64,000 bases of DNA from Mesorhizobium sp. BR1-1-16 (GCF_020165495.1 NZ_JAIUIE010000005.1:248001-312000), one strand, 5' to 3'; shown: positions 7,505 to 18,070, numbered from the stretch's first letter. Numbers and translations are program-made. The notes: a model not told the origin generated them from the letters alone.

Positions 7505-7962
7505 ACTCGTGTAGACTCCTTGCGGTTACGGTCCCGGCTCGCCAAGCCAAAGGCCGGACATGACGCGCACAGCGCCAGATCCATCGCTCCTGCGTTCCGG
7601 GACGGTGCCAGTGCGCGCGAACACCCCGGCGGCGAACCACCCGGATTCGCCTTGCCAACTGTCAGTCGATGGAAAAAATCGTGTGGCGCGTCCAAAGGCC
7701 GAGGCTGCGCACGCTTTCAGGTCACGAATAAGCCCGCTGGCGTCGCTCATCGCTGCGCCAGAAGGCCATTGAACTACCGAAAGAGGGAGCTTACCAACAA
7801 CCAAACACCAACCAGGTGCGGCGACGCCGTGGGTTTTTACCGACTGTGTTGGGTATATATCACAAAAAGCCGGAAAAACAAAGCGTTACAAAGCACGTCC
7901 TCGCGATCGCCCGTCTGAGGACGCGCGTCGGACCGCTTGTTGTCGGTTGGAAACGGGCCTGT
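7505..7962. other. 458-bp intergenic region between fdxA and carD
   Basis: No convincing gene. An AT-rich patch at about 7840-7890 contains, on the minus strand, TTGTTT, a 17-nt spacer and an ATATAC-like box, a possible carD promoter about 350 nt from its start. An inverted repeat CGTCCTC (7896-7902) with GAGGACG (7917-7923) lies nearer fdxA and could end fdxA transcription. Short open frames here (for example 7526-7804 minus) have no supporting features. Confidence 0.4.
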
Positions 7963-8301
7963 TCAGTCGCCTTCGCCGGGCTTCGGCGAGAAATGCGTCT
8001 CGAACTTGCCGGCAACGCCGTCGAAGCTCGCGGCATCGGCCGGCGGCTCCTTGCGCAGCGTGATATTGGGCCACTTGTCGGCATATTCGGCGTTGATCTT
8101 GAGCCATTTGTCGAGGCCCGGCTCGGTATCCGGCTTGATCGCCTCTGCCGGGCATTCGGGCTCGCAGACGCCGCAGTCGATGCACTCGTCCGGATGGATG
8201 ACGAGCATGTTGTCGCCTTCGTAGAAGCAGTCCACCGGGCAGACTTCGACGCAGTCGGTATATTTGCAGCGAATGCAGTTATCAGTCACGACATAGGGCA
8301 C
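7963..8301 (-). CDS. fdxA: 7Fe ferredoxin FdxA
   Basis: 112-residue ferredoxin with one [3Fe-4S] and one [4Fe-4S] cluster, an electron carrier in the cytoplasm. Cysteine pattern: [17 protein letters not shown] followed by [16 protein letters not shown]. The C-terminal extension ([23 protein letters not shown]) is characteristic of FdxA. The start is GTG at 8301, preceded by AAGGAG at 6-nt spacing, which gives the standard PYVVTDNC N-terminus and length. An ATG at 8373 would add 24 unrelated residues. Confidence 0.95.
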   Translation of the reverse strand: MPYVVTDNCIRCKYTDCVEVCPVDCFYEGDNMLVIHPDECIDCGVCEPECPAEAIKPDTEPGLDKWLKINAEYADKWPNITLRKEPPADAASFDGVAGKFETHFSPKPGEGD

Positions 8302-8416
8302 GGCAATCTCCTTGCCCGGGCGCGTCAGCCGCAGGCAGTGGCATGGGGTATCCGGTTTGCCGGGAGGGCGCAAGGATCGGAAAACCCGGCAAGCGGCCCC
8401 GCGGCGAAATGATCAT

Positions 8417-8815
8417 TCAGTCATCGCCATCGTCCCGAAACACCGTTCCACCCAAGGCCGAGCCTGCGGAATGGAAGGCGTCAATGGCCCGTCTGTCACG
8501 CTTCGTGGGCCTTTCGCCGCCCGATGCGGGGCGGATCGGAGCAGGCGGCGTGACGTCCTCATAAAGCTTTTGCGCCTCCGGCGCAGGCCCCCGGCGAACG
8601 CCCGGCGCCAGCACCTTGAGCACCCTCACCTGCCGCTCCAACGCGACCGTGAGCACGTCGCCGACCCGGACCAGCCGGCTGGCGCTGTCGATCCGGTCGC
8701 GATTGACGCGGACGGCGCCCGACAGCACCAGCTTCTGTGCCGTCGTGCGCGTCTTGGCGAGGCGCGCGAACCACAGCCACTTGTCGATGCGCTGGGGGCC
8801 CGCCTCCTCGCTCAT
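8417..8815 (-). CDS. S4-domain RNA-binding protein (Hsp15-like)
   Basis: 132-residue protein. The S4 RNA-binding domain occupies about residues 7-65 (RIDKWLWFARLAKTRTTAQKLV, then GAVRVNRDRI and VRVGDVLTV), and a charged C-terminal tail follows. It resembles Hsp15 (HslR), which rescues stalled 50S subunits with attached peptidyl-tRNA; that role here is inference. It starts 16 nt after the helicase stop and precedes fdxA in the same direction. Confidence 0.88.
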   Translation of the reverse strand: MSEEAGPQRIDKWLWFARLAKTRTTAQKLVLSGAVRVNRDRIDSASRLVRVGDVLTVALERQVRVLKVLAPGVRRGPAPEAQKLYEDVTPPAPIRPASGGERPTKRDRRAIDAFHSAGSALGGTVFRDDGDD

Positions 8816-8831
8816 CGTCGCGCGGCCGCCG

Positions 8832-11800
8832 TCAGCTGCCGCGCTTCTTCGCCTCGAGATCGGCCTTCAGGGCGGCCAATGCGGCGAAGGGCGAATTCGG
8901 ATCGATCGGCCGTTCGCGGCGCGGCTCCTCGCGGCGCGGCTGCGGCGCCCCGCCATGCTTGCGCTGGTCAGGACGGTCCTGATGACGACGATCGGGACGC
9001 TCGCCATCGGCATGCGCTGGGCGATCATGCGGACGGCCCGGCCGGTCAGGACGCGGGCCGCGCTCATCGCGGCGGCCCGGCTTGCCCTCGCCGCCCTGCG
9101 GCGGCCGGCTCTGGCCCGGACGATCCTGCTGCGGGCGGCCATGACGCCGGCCCTCATCACGGCGACCCTCGCGGGCTTCAGCCGGGGCAGCGTCCGCGCC
9201 TTCCTGCGGTGCACCGCGGTGGCGGCCGCTGCCACGACGTTCGCCCTGCTCGCGCGGCGGACGGCGATCAAAGCGGCCCGGCCGCCAGATCTCGATCATC
9301 TCGGGCTCGGCCGGCTCGGCCGATACCGCCGGTTCGGCAGCCGCGGCAGGCTCCGTAGCGGGCTCCGCCTCGGCAGCCACAGGTTCAGCAACCTCGTCGA
9401 CAGCGACAGGCTCGGCGTCGGAAGCGGCCTCAAACGTCTCCGCTTCGCCGTCAGCCGCAACGTCATCCGATGTTGCCTCGGCGACTTCCACCTGAGGCTC
9501 AGGCGATGCCGCTTCAACAGCCTCGGGAGCCTCATCAGGAGCAACGGCCGTTTCCAGCGCAAGCGATGCCTCGGCCTCGGCGCCCGATGCCTCGCCCTCT
9601 GTGACCTCGGCAACGGCGTCCTCAGTCGCGGGCTCGGCAACAGCAACGACAGCGTCAGGCGTTTCAGCCGCGACAGGCGCAACCGGCTTCGGCGGGGCCG
9701 GACGACGATCGAGGCGGTAACCGAGCGATTTCAGCACGCCGGCGAAATCTTCGCCCGAGCAACCGAGCAGCGACATCATCGACACGGTCACGGTGAAACC
9801 GTTGCCATCGACCGCGCCTTCCGGCGGGACGAGATTGTCGGAGGTCGGCTTCCAGGCGATCAGCGGGCGAATGATGTCGGCCAGCCGCTCCAGGATATCG
9901 AGCCGCACGGCGCGATTGCCGGCGATGCGATAGCCGACGACGCGGTAAAGCTGTCGCGCAAAAGTCGGGTCGACGAGGATCGTCGTGCGGCCCGAAGCGG
10001 AGAGCTGCGGCAGCTCGGCGAGACCTGGCGTATCGAGACCCTGGTTCTTGAGCGCCCAGAGCAGCGCGTTGAGCGCGCTCGGCGCCGGCTTCAGCAGCGC
10101 CGGGACATAGACATGGTAGGCGCCGAACCGGACGCCGAGCTTCCTGAGCCCGGCACGCGATTCCTGATCGAGCGCCTTCAACTCGTCGGCAAGCTCCGAA
10201 CGGTCGAGCACGCCCTGTCCCTCGACGAGGCGGAACGCGATGCCGCGCGCGGCCGCCGTCAGCTCGGCGCCGGCGAGAAGATCGAACAGCGGCTTCAGCA
10301 GCGTCTCGACATGGCTCTTCAGCCAGAGATCGACGCGATCCTGCACACGCTCGCGCGACGGGCCGGTAAGCCCGTCATCGGCAAGCAGCACGAGGCGCGG
10401 CTTCAGCGCGTCATCGGTGGAGACGATCTTGGCAACCGGCGCGCCGAGCCAGCGCAGCGTGCCATCGACCGAGAGCACCAGTTCGGGATTGGGCGCACGG
10501 CCGAGTTTCTCGGCCCGCCTTTCAAGTTCGCCGGCAAGGGCCTTGTGGGCCACCGCTGCAATCGCCTTGGCGTCCGGGCCGTCGGCCTTGGGATCGGGCG
10601 TGAAGCGGAAACCCTGCAGGCTGCCGACATGCTGTCCCTCGACCAGCACGTCGCCGGAGGTTGTGATTTCTGCTTCGAGCATCGCGTTTTCTCTTAGCCG
10701 CTTCATGAGAACGCTGGTGCGCCGATCGACGAAACGCTGGGTCAGCCTCTCGTGGAGCGCGTCGGAAAGACGATCCTCTATCGCGCGCGTGCGCTCCTGC
10801 CAATGGCGAGGATCACGAAGCCAGTTCGAACGGTTCGCCGCGAAGGTCCATGTTCGGATATGCGCGATGCGATTGGCAAGCGTATCGATGTCGCCATCCG
10901 TCCGGTCAGCGAACGCACATTGCCGGTCAAACCAGTCATCCGCAATAGCCCCGTCGCGTGCGACGAAGCGGAAGATCTCGCTGACAAGCTCGGCATGATT
11001 GGCCGGAGCAATGCGGCGATAATCGGGAATTTGGCATATATCCCAAAGGAGTTGCACCCGTTCGCGCGAAGTTGCGAGGTCCTTGACGTCGGCGTCGCGG
11101 CCGACGCGATCGAGCACAGTCACGTCGACCGAAGGCGGCGCCTTCGACAGCCCCTCAATGCCGGGCGCGCGATCGAGGCTTGCCCGCAGCGTCTCGAGCG
11201 AACGAAAATCGAGCGCACGGTTGCGCCATTGCAACGTCCGCACCGATTGAAAATGATGATTCTCCAGCGCCTCGACGAGATCGTCATCGAGCGGATCGAC
11301 CTGTCCGGTGACGCCGAATGTGCCATCGCGGGTGTGCCGGCCGGCCCTTCCGGCGATCTGGCCGAACTCGGATGCGGTGAGTCGGCGATACTGATAGCCG
11401 TCGAATTTACGCTCCTGCGCAAAGGCGACATGGTCGACATCGAGATTGAGCCCCATGCCGATCGCATCGGTCGCCACCAGGAATTCGACGTCGCCGGACT
11501 GGAACAGCTCGACCTGCGCATTGCGCGTGCGCGGCGAGAGCGAACCGAGCACGACGGCGGCGCCGCCGCGCTGGCGGCGGATCAGCTCCGCCACCGCATA
11601 GACCTCGTCGGACGAGAACGCGACGATCGCTGAACGGCGCGGCAGCCGCGTGATCTTTTTCGAGCCGGCATAAGTCAGCATCGACATGCGCGGCCGCGTG
11701 ACGATCGTGACGCCGGGCAGTAACTTCTCGATGATGCCGCGCATGGTCCCCGCGCCGAGCAGCAGCGTCTCGTCGCGTCCGCGGAGATTCAGGATGCGAT

Positions 11801-12164
11801 CCGTGAAGACGTGACCGCGCTCCAGATCGCCGGCGAGCTGGATTTCGTCGATCGCCAGGAAAGACGCATCGGTCTGGGACGGAAGGGCTTCGACAGTACA
11901 GACGCGATAGCGGGGATGGGCCGGGATGATTTTCTCTTCGCCCGTGATCAGCGCCACCGCCTCGGTGCCGACACGCGCCGCGACGCGGCCATAGACCTCG
12001 CGCGCCAGGAGGCGCAGCGGCAGCCCGATGACACCACTCGAGTGAGCGAGCATCCGCTCGATGGCAAAATGCGTCTTGCCCGTATTGGTGGGCCCGAGCA
12101 CGGCCGTCACGCCGCGACCGCCAGCTCCCGCGCCGGCACCGGGCGTTCTGTTCGAATCCGTCAT
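8832..12164 (-). CDS. SUV3-like superfamily 2 helicase with long low-complexity tail
   Basis: 1110-residue ATP-dependent RNA/DNA helicase similar to mitochondrial SUV3. Motif I is GPTNTGKT (24-31), motif II is DEIQ, SAT-type motif III is GAGTM, motif V is ATDAIGMGLNLDVDHV and motif VI is QIAGRAGRH. Conserved sequence continues to about residue 820. Residues 822-953 are Ala/Glu/Val/Pro-rich and strongly acidic; 958-1085 are Arg/Gly/Asp/Pro/Gln-rich and basic; a short terminal motif (DPNSPFAALAALKADLEAKK) closes the protein. SUV3 acts in RNA turnover; the bacterial role is not established. Translationally close to the S4 gene. Confidence 0.9.
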   Translation of the reverse strand: MTDSNRTPGAGAGAGGRGVTAVLGPTNTGKTHFAIERMLAHSSGVIGLPLRLLAREVYGRVAARVGTEAVALITGEEKIIPAHPRYRVCTVEALPSQTDASFLAIDEIQLAGDLERGHVFTDRILNLRGRDETLLLGAGTMRGIIEKLLPGVTIVTRPRMSMLTYAGSKKITRLPRRSAIVAFSSDEVYAVAELIRRQRGGAAVVLGSLSPRTRNAQVELFQSGDVEFLVATDAIGMGLNLDVDHVAFAQERKFDGYQYRRLTASEFGQIAGRAGRHTRDGTFGVTGQVDPLDDDLVEALENHHFQSVRTLQWRNRALDFRSLETLRASLDRAPGIEGLSKAPPSVDVTVLDRVGRDADVKDLATSRERVQLLWDICQIPDYRRIAPANHAELVSEIFRFVARDGAIADDWFDRQCAFADRTDGDIDTLANRIAHIRTWTFAANRSNWLRDPRHWQERTRAIEDRLSDALHERLTQRFVDRRTSVLMKRLRENAMLEAEITTSGDVLVEGQHVGSLQGFRFTPDPKADGPDAKAIAAVAHKALAGELERRAEKLGRAPNPELVLSVDGTLRWLGAPVAKIVSTDDALKPRLVLLADDGLTGPSRERVQDRVDLWLKSHVETLLKPLFDLLAGAELTAAARGIAFRLVEGQGVLDRSELADELKALDQESRAGLRKLGVRFGAYHVYVPALLKPAPSALNALLWALKNQGLDTPGLAELPQLSASGRTTILVDPTFARQLYRVVGYRIAGNRAVRLDILERLADIIRPLIAWKPTSDNLVPPEGAVDGNGFTVTVSMMSLLGCSGEDFAGVLKSLGYRLDRRPAPPKPVAPVAAETPDAVVAVAEPATEDAVAEVTEGEASGAEAEASLALETAVAPDEAPEAVEAASPEPQVEVAEATSDDVAADGEAETFEAASDAEPVAVDEVAEPVAAEAEPATEPAAAAEPAVSAEPAEPEMIEIWRPGRFDRRPPREQGERRGSGRHRGAPQEGADAAPAEAREGRRDEGRRHGRPQQDRPGQSRPPQGGEGKPGRRDERGPRPDRPGRPHDRPAHADGERPDRRHQDRPDQRKHGGAPQPRREEPRRERPIDPNSPFAALAALKADLEAKKRGS

Positions 12165-12642
12165 CGCTTGGGCTGTCTCACCTCGGCGGATCTTGAAGGC
12201 CGGGACACCTTGTGCAAAGCGCGCCCAGATCGGAAACAGGAACGTCCTGCGAACAAAGCCGGCCCGAATCGCTGACTCGCGCGCTGTCCCGTTCTGTTCT
12301 TCTGACTATATGGTGTGCCGGCCCGCTCGATCCACCAGCGCGTTTCAGGAGAGGCCGAAAATCCGGTCGACACTGCAGGTTCGACGCTCGTTAATCAGGC
12401 CTGAACGTCGAAGCGACAATGGGAGGCGTCGGCCTTAACCTTTGCGCCGAACGGCGAACGGAGCATGGACGAATCGGATGGAACCCGGTGTTCGCCTTCC
12501 GTTTCACCCAGATATGGTGCCCGACCAGAGACCAGACACACCTGAAGCGTCGAAGCGGGCGGGGCCAATCAACAGGACGGCCCTGATCGTTATCATTTTC
12601 AGCAAATTGAGCGCATTTTTGTCCCGCTGTGAGACAGGCGCG
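12165..12642. other. 478-bp intergenic region upstream of the helicase
   Basis: No gene recognised. It should hold the helicase promoter (minus strand) and the end of the DUF3108 transcript. A weak 5-bp hairpin followed by AAAAAT lies just beyond the DUF3108 stop (about 12613-12635). Short open frames in both strands lack ribosome sites and recognisable domains. Confidence 0.4.
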
Positions 12643-13500
12643 TCAGTTGGCGGCAGCGGCCCGCTGGTCTCGACCGGTGCTGGCGAAGCGCGATGCATGG
12701 ATGGTCAGCACGCCGGCCTCGGTGCCGATCTGCATGCGATAGGGCAGCATCAGGCCGATGTCCTCGGCCGGTGCCAGCCAGACTTCGAGATTCGTGTTGG
12801 CTTCCATGAACTTCACCTGCTCGCGGCTTGGCCGGTGGCCGGCAACCGGCACATAGCGCGCGCCGCAGACATAGACGGTGCCCGAATAAGAGCCGCCCTC
12901 GCCCTTCACCTCGGCCGTCGACTTGTAGAACAGGCGGATATCGAACCGCTGCCAGCCATCAAAGACCGGAATCGTGCGGTTGCAGGCGCGCGCCATGTCG
13001 CCCTTGTAGAGCGGGGCGATCATCGCCGACAGCGGGTCGACGATCTTGTGCTTGTGCTGCGGCAGCAAGGGCACGCGATCGGCCTTGATCGGCAACGGCG
13101 GCAACGCCGCGACGGAGACGATCGTGCCGGAGCGCATGCGCATGTCGACGACGCTCGAGGTCTGGCCGCTTTCCGTGGTGTCGAGATAATAGTCCTTCGG
13201 CAGAACCGTGGCGCCGGCGATCTGGCCGCTGCTCTTCAGAAGGCCTGTCCCGTCCGAAACGAGGCGGCTGAGGCCGCTGGTCGTACCGCGGATCGTCATC
13301 GTATAGGTGCTGCGCTCGACAATGGCGTCCAGCTTGAAGCGGCCGATGGTGATGCCGTTGAGGCCCATCGTGTAGCTGGCCTCGACCTGACCGCTGCGCA
13401 CGACCGCCGTCGGCGCGCGCGCTGCCGCGGGGAAGCTGCCGATCATCGCGACCAGCACCAGCGCCGGCCGCAGCATCTTGACCATACGGCTCGGGATCAT
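12643..13500 (-). CDS. DUF3108 domain exported protein
   Basis: 285-residue protein with an N-terminal signal peptide (PALVLVAMIGSFPAAARA). The mature part fits DUF3108: VEASYTMGLNGITIGRFKL, MTIRGTTSGLSRLVSDGTGLLKSSG, YYLDTTESG, and a later YSGTVYVCGARYVPVAG with a paired Cys. The family is predicted periplasmic or outer-membrane-associated with a lipid-binding-like beta fold; function unknown. GAGGAGTGAGCC before the ATG is a strong ribosome site. It is divergent from rpmB, as in many rhizobia. Confidence 0.85.
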   Translation of the reverse strand: MIPSRMVKMLRPALVLVAMIGSFPAAARAPTAVVRSGQVEASYTMGLNGITIGRFKLDAIVERSTYTMTIRGTTSGLSRLVSDGTGLLKSSGQIAGATVLPKDYYLDTTESGQTSSVVDMRMRSGTIVSVAALPPLPIKADRVPLLPQHKHKIVDPLSAMIAPLYKGDMARACNRTIPVFDGWQRFDIRLFYKSTAEVKGEGGSYSGTVYVCGARYVPVAGHRPSREQVKFMEANTNLEVWLAPAEDIGLMLPYRMQIGTEAGVLTIHASRFASTGRDQRAAAAN

Positions 13501-13669
13501 GGCTCACTCCTCATCCGGACCGCGCGGGCACATCGCGGCCGTTTCCTGCTCTCATGATTTCATTAACCATGATGCGGCTCGTTTCTGACTAAAGTGTTAG
13601 CTTCAGGCGCGACATCGTCATTTTGCAGCCTGCATCGCCCTCAGGTGAGGCGCCGCAGCGAGGCTGTGC

Positions 13670-13698
13670 TTGACGTGTCGGGCTGCGGTGACTATGAG
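13670..13698 (+). promoter_or_regulatory. Sigma-70 promoter of rpmB
   Basis: TTGACG (13670-13675), a 17-nt spacer and TATGAG (13693-13698), close to the housekeeping consensus. It would start transcription near 13705, about 70 nt before the rpmB ATG. Confidence 0.6.
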
Positions 13699-13775
13699 AA
13701 GCGCCACTTATCCAGAATATGGGCCGTGATGACTGCCGAGGCCGGCGCGCGCGGCGGAAGAGAAGGATCTTTGTT

Positions 13776-14078
13776 ATGTCCCGTGTCTGCGAATTGACCG
13801 GCAAGGCGGTGATGACCGGCAATACCGTCAGCCATGCCAACAACAAGAGCCGTCGCCGCTATCTGCCGAACCTCGTCAACGTGACGCTGATCAGCGACGC
13901 GCTCGGCCAGAGCTTCAAGCTGCGCGTCAGCGCCTATGGCCTGCGTTCGGTCGAGCATCGCGGCGGTCTCGACGCCTTCCTCGCCAAGGCTGATGCCAGC
14001 GAGCTTTCGGCGAAGGCGCAGCTCCTGAAGCGCCAGATCGCCAAGAAGTCGGCCGCGACGGAAGCAGCCGCCGCCTGA
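13776..14078 (+). CDS. rpmB: 50S ribosomal protein L28
   Basis: 100-residue large-subunit ribosomal protein. It has the L28 signature [32 protein letters not shown] and the extended alphaproteobacterial C-terminus ([27 protein letters not shown]). The ATG at 13776 follows GAAGGA; an upstream ATG at 13719 would add a basic leader absent from the family. A promoter at 13670-13698 and an intrinsic terminator at 14105-14132 make it a single-gene transcription unit. Confidence 0.97.
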   Translation: MSRVCELTGKAVMTGNTVSHANNKSRRRYLPNLVNVTLISDALGQSFKLRVSAYGLRSVEHRGGLDAFLAKADASELSAKAQLLKRQIAKKSAATEAAAA

Positions 14079-14104
14079 TCGCCAGGCGACCCGGAATATC
14101 GAAC

Positions 14105-14132
14105 AGGCCGCCTCCGGGCGGCCTTTTCATTT
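14105..14132 (+). terminator. Intrinsic terminator of rpmB
   Basis: Stem AGGCCGCC / GGCGGCC with a TCCG tetraloop, followed by TTTTCATTT. Confidence 0.88.
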
Positions 14133-14143
14133 CTTGAGAGGCG

Positions 14144-15178
14144 TCACTCGGCCGCGACAACCGCCGGGTCGATCCACACGAATTCAAGCAGCAACGTCCG
14201 CTGGAAAGCGTTGAGGTTGTTGTCGGACACGATCGTCACGCGCGTCCTGCCGTCCGGATCGGTGGAAACAGCCAGGCCTTCCATATTGTCGATCTGCTCG
14301 GACATGGCGGCCTCGAGCGCCACCGGCCCGTCCAGCACCGCGCCAGGGCGGATCGCGTCGCCCGGGATGCGGCGCAGCCGCATATTGACGCCCACGGGCA
14401 ACGCCGTGACCTTCCGCTCCAGGAGCAGCAGGTCGCCATTTCGCATGAAGGCGCCGTCGGTGACGTCGTAGTCGTCGCTGCGAACGATCGAGAAGGCGCC
14501 GGCAAGTTTGCCGCGCACGACAAAGGCGCGATGATTGCCATCGGCATCGAGCGAGCGCTCGGACACCAGCACCGGAATGCCGGCAAGCGGGCTGCCTGGC
14601 GGCCCCACCGCCACCGTCTCCAGCCCCTGATTGGCGACAAAGCCGCGCGCGGCGCGCGGCATCGGCACGATCTCGGCCCGCGCGGACGCTGGATCAGCGG
14701 TGAAGACGTAGAATCTCAGATCGTTGCTCTGCTCGAAGGTCACATAGGCGCCGCGGCCGGAGGGCGCGAACCGCACCGATTCGGCATCCGCGCGGCTACG
14801 ACGCAGCAGCGGGCGGCCGCGCGGATCGCGCATCGTCCCCCACGCCGTACTCTCGACACCCGTCAAGCGGCCGGCGTCGCGCCTCAGGCGCCCGGAAAAC
14901 CACTGGCCGAGGTCGGAGACGGCGAGGAAATCCATCCCATTGGGGCGGAGGTCAAAGCCCGAAAGTCCGCCGAAGCGTTTCATTGGCGAGGACAGGACGA
15001 GCCCGCCGCGAAATTCGAACTCGCCGAACCGCGTTTCCGAACCAAATCGCCCGAAAGCGTCGATCGGCTCGGCGTGAACCTCTATCGGCGCCATCCCGGC
15101 CTGCGGCCGGCTCGCCGCATCGGCGGGGGCGAGAGGCAATAGCGCCGCGAGAACAAGCCAAGCAAGCCTGTGCCTCAC
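14144..15178 (-). CDS. Esterase-like activity of phytase family exported protein
   Basis: 344-residue protein with a signal peptide ([19 protein letters not shown]) and a beta-propeller-type domain of the phytase esterase-like family: [23 protein letters not shown] near residue 68, [56 protein letters not shown]. The repeated D-G and N-x-E turns are typical metal-binding propeller loops. The substrate is unknown. Its start overlaps the cobT stop by four bases (ATGA), so it is coupled to cobT, an arrangement repeated across rhizobia. Confidence 0.82.
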   Translation of the reverse strand: MRHRLAWLVLAALLPLAPADAASRPQAGMAPIEVHAEPIDAFGRFGSETRFGEFEFRGGLVLSSPMKRFGGLSGFDLRPNGMDFLAVSDLGQWFSGRLRRDAGRLTGVESTAWGTMRDPRGRPLLRRSRADAESVRFAPSGRGAYVTFEQSNDLRFYVFTADPASARAEIVPMPRAARGFVANQGLETVAVGPPGSPLAGIPVLVSERSLDADGNHRAFVVRGKLAGAFSIVRSDDYDVTDGAFMRNGDLLLLERKVTALPVGVNMRLRRIPGDAIRPGAVLDGPVALEAAMSEQIDNMEGLAVSTDPDGRTRVTIVSDNNLNAFQRTLLLEFVWIDPAVVAAE

Positions 15179-17070
15179 CCGGCACGCCTCCGCCGTTGCT
15201 GGGGCGCAGCAGCCACCGCCTTTTCGTCGAACAGTTCGGCAAGCTTCTCGGTCATCGCGCCAGCCAGTTCCTCAGCGTCGACGATGGTGACCGCGCGCTT
15301 GTAATAGCGCGTCACGTCATGGCCAATGCCGATGGCGATCAGCTCGACCGGCGAGCGGTTTTCGATCTCATCGATGACGAAGCGCAAATGCCGTTCGAGA
15401 TAGTTGCCGGTGTTGACCGAAAGCGTCGAGTCGTCGACCGGCGCACCATCCGAAATCATCATCAGGATCTTGCGCTGTTCGGTGCGCACCAAGAGGCGCT
15501 GATGCGCCCAGTCGAGCGCCTCGCCGTCGATGTTCTCCTTGAGCAGACCTTCGCGCATCATCAGGCCAAGATTGCGCCGCGCGCGCCGCCAGGGCGCATC
15601 GGCCGCCTTGTAGATGATGTGGCGGAGATCATTGAGCCGCCCCGGCGCTGCCGGCTTGCCGGCCTGCAGCCAGGCCTCACGCGACTGTCCGCCCTTCCAG
15701 GCGCGGGTCGTGAAGCCGAGAATCTCGACCTTGACGCCGCAGCGTTCCAGCGTCCGCGCCAGAATATCGGCGCAGGTGGCTGCGACCGTGATCGGCCGGC
15801 CGCGCATTGAGCCGGAATTATCGATCAGCAACGTCACAACGGTGTCGCGGAAATCGGTATCCTTCTCGATCTTGAAGGACAGCGGCTGCATCGGATCGGT
15901 CACGACACGGTGGAGCCGCGCGGGATCGAGGATGCCTTCCTCGCGGTCGAAATCCCAGGAGCGGTTCTGCTGCGCCATCAGCCGGCGCTGCAGGCGGTTG
16001 GCGAGCCTTCCGACCGCGCCCTGCAGATTGGCGAGCTGCTTGTCGAGAAAACCGCGCAGCCGGTCGAGCTCGGCGGAATCGCAAAGATCCTCGGCCTTGA
16101 TCGTCTCGTCGAAGCGGACCGTGAACGCCTTGTAGTCGGTGGTCGGCGTGGCGCGCAGCTGTGGCGGCTCGGGCCGGCGTTCCTCGCCGGCATCGCGCGC
16201 GTCCTCGCTCTCGTCGCCCTCGCTTTCTTCCTCGGCGCCGGTCTCGGTCGTTTCGGTCTCGCCGGAGTCGGCTTCCTCGCCGCTCGCCTCGGAATCCTCC
16301 GAAGCCTCGCTCTCAGCCTGGTCCGACTGATCGGAGCCGCTCTCCTGCTCGGCCCCCGAATCCTCGGACGCCTCACCATTCTCGTCATTGTCGTCGTCGT
16401 CGCCCTCGCCGAGCTCGTCGCCCATTTCGAGCGAGGCGAGCAGCGAGCGGACCGCGGAAGCGAAGCGGCGCTGGTCGCCGACGGTCGTCTCCAGACGGGC
16501 AAAGCCGTCACCAGCCTTGTCCTCGATCCATTCGCGCCAGAGATCGACGATCCTGCGGCTCGATTCGGGCGGCGCCAGTCCGGTCAGCTTCTCACGGACG
16601 AGCAGCGACACCGCATCCTCAAGCGGCGCTTCGGCGCGCTCGGTGATGTCCTGGAAATTGCCGCGGTGATAGCGGTCCTCCAGCATCGCGGCGAGATTGC
16701 CGGCAACGCCATCCATGCGCCGGGCACCGATCGCCTCGACACGCGCCTGCTCGACCGCATCGAACACCGCGCGGGCATTCTTGCCCTCGGGCGCGACGGA
16801 GCGGTGCAGCGCCTGGTCATGGCAGGCAAGGCGCAGCGCCATCGAATCGCCGAGACCGCGCGTCACCGCGATTTCCTGCGCGGTCGGCTTGCGGCCGGGC
16901 TCGGGCAGGCGTGCCCGAAGGCCCGTCAGCACCGGCCGGTCGTTGGAGAAGGTGACTTCGAGATCGGCCTTGCCGGAAATCGCGCGCACGCAGCCGGCAA
17001 CCGCGCGCTTCAGCGGCTCGATCGCCGCTTCGCCCGGCTTTGGCTTCGGATCGCTGTTGGAGCCGCTCAT
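15175..17070 (-). CDS. cobT: Aerobic cobaltochelatase subunit CobT
   Basis: 631-residue subunit of the CobN-CobS-CobT chelatase that inserts Co2+ into hydrogenobyrinate a,c-diamide in aerobic cobalamin synthesis. It has an N-terminal helical domain, a highly acidic Glu/Asp/Ser-rich stretch at roughly 205-290, and a C-terminal von Willebrand A domain with the MIDAS motif LLIDNSGSM near 412-420 and [12 protein letters not shown] further on. It works with the AAA+ subunit CobS encoded 13 nt upstream. cobN is not in the window. Its stop overlaps the esterase-like gene. Confidence 0.95.
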   Translation of the reverse strand: MSGSNSDPKPKPGEAAIEPLKRAVAGCVRAISGKADLEVTFSNDRPVLTGLRARLPEPGRKPTAQEIAVTRGLGDSMALRLACHDQALHRSVAPEGKNARAVFDAVEQARVEAIGARRMDGVAGNLAAMLEDRYHRGNFQDITERAEAPLEDAVSLLVREKLTGLAPPESSRRIVDLWREWIEDKAGDGFARLETTVGDQRRFASAVRSLLASLEMGDELGEGDDDDNDENGEASEDSGAEQESGSDQSDQAESEASEDSEASGEEADSGETETTETGAEEESEGDESEDARDAGEERRPEPPQLRATPTTDYKAFTVRFDETIKAEDLCDSAELDRLRGFLDKQLANLQGAVGRLANRLQRRLMAQQNRSWDFDREEGILDPARLHRVVTDPMQPLSFKIEKDTDFRDTVVTLLIDNSGSMRGRPITVAATCADILARTLERCGVKVEILGFTTRAWKGGQSREAWLQAGKPAAPGRLNDLRHIIYKAADAPWRRARRNLGLMMREGLLKENIDGEALDWAHQRLLVRTEQRKILMMISDGAPVDDSTLSVNTGNYLERHLRFVIDEIENRSPVELIAIGIGHDVTRYYKRAVTIVDAEELAGAMTEKLAELFDEKAVAAAPQQRRRRAG

Positions 17071-17083
17071 TGCGCGCGCCGCT

Positions 17084-18070
17084 TCAGGACAGGACGACGT
17101 TGGCCGCCGACTCGGTCAGTTCCTCGCCAAAGGCACGCTGGTAGAACTCGGCCACCAGCGAGCGCTCGAGCTCGTCGCATTTGTTGAGGAACGTGACACG
17201 GAAGGCGAAGGCGATATCGCCGAAGATCTCGGCATTCTCGGCCCAGGTGATGACCGTACGCGGGCTCATCACCGTGGAGAGATCGCCATTGACGAAGGCG
17301 GAACGGGTCATGTCGGCGAGGCGCACCATGCGACCGACCAGCGCCCGGCCCTTCGCATCGGCGAAATGCTTGGCCTTCGAGAGGACGATTCCGACCTCGT
17401 TGTCATGCGGCAGGTAGTTCAGCGTCGTGACGATCGACCACCGATCCATCTGGGCCTGGTTGATCTGCTGCGTGCCGTGATAGAGGCCGGACGTATCGCC
17501 GAGGCCGACCGTGTTGGCGGTGGCGAACAGGCGGAAGGCCGGATGCGGGCGGATGACGCGGTTCTGGTCGAGCAGTGTCAGGCGGCCCGAGGATTCGAGC
17601 ACGCGCTGGATGACGAACATCACGTCGGGACGGCCGGCGTCATATTCGTCGAACACGAGCGCGACATTGTGCTGGTACGCCCAGGGCAGGATGCCGTCGC
17701 GAAACTCTGTGACCTGCAGGCCATCCTTGATGACGATCGCGTCCTTGCCGATCAGGTCGATACGGCTGATATGGCTGTCGAGATTGACGCGGATGCACGG
17801 CCAGTTGAGGCGCGCGGCAACCTGCTCGATATGCGTCGATTTGCCCGTGCCGTGATAGCCGGTCACCATCACGCGGCGGTTGCGCGCGAAGCCCGCGAGG
17901 ATCGCCAGCGTGGTAACGCGGTCGAACAGGTAGTCCGGATCAGCATCCGGCACATGCTCGTTCGGAGCCGAATAGGCGGGAACGATGAGGTCGCTCTCGA
18001 AGCCGAACGTTTCCTTGACCGAAACCTCGGTGTCCGGAAGGGCCGTGCGGTCGCTCGTGGTATCAGTCAT
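17084..18070 (-). CDS. cobS: Aerobic cobaltochelatase subunit CobS
   Basis: 328-residue AAA+ ATPase partner of CobT. Walker A is GYHGTGKST (71-79), Walker B is [10 protein letters not shown], and sensor residues occur in [12 protein letters not shown]. The ATG at 18070 gives the family length and the MTDTTSDR start; the frame stays open upstream through the neighbouring gene but without homology. It forms an operon with cobT, and a J-domain gene lies 92 nt upstream in the same direction. Confidence 0.95.
   Translation of the reverse strand: MTDTTSDRTALPDTEVSVKETFGFESDLIVPAYSAPNEHVPDADPDYLFDRVTTLAILAGFARNRRVMVTGYHGTGKSTHIEQVAARLNWPCIRVNLDSHISRIDLIGKDAIVIKDGLQVTEFRDGILPWAYQHNVALVFDEYDAGRPDVMFVIQRVLESSGRLTLLDQNRVIRPHPAFRLFATANTVGLGDTSGLYHGTQQINQAQMDRWSIVTTLNYLPHDNEVGIVLSKAKHFADAKGRALVGRMVRLADMTRSAFVNGDLSTVMSPRTVITWAENAEIFGDIAFAFRVTFLNKCDELERSLVAEFYQRAFGEELTESAANVVLS

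Noticed and set aside
7526-7804. 92-residue minus-strand frame in the carD leader
   Set aside because: No ribosome site, no recognised family, and Arg/Ser/Gly-rich composition.
8616-10697. 693-residue open frame on the plus strand
   Set aside because: Antisense to the helicase low-complexity and core region. It arises from GC-rich codon bias on the opposite strand and has no family motif.
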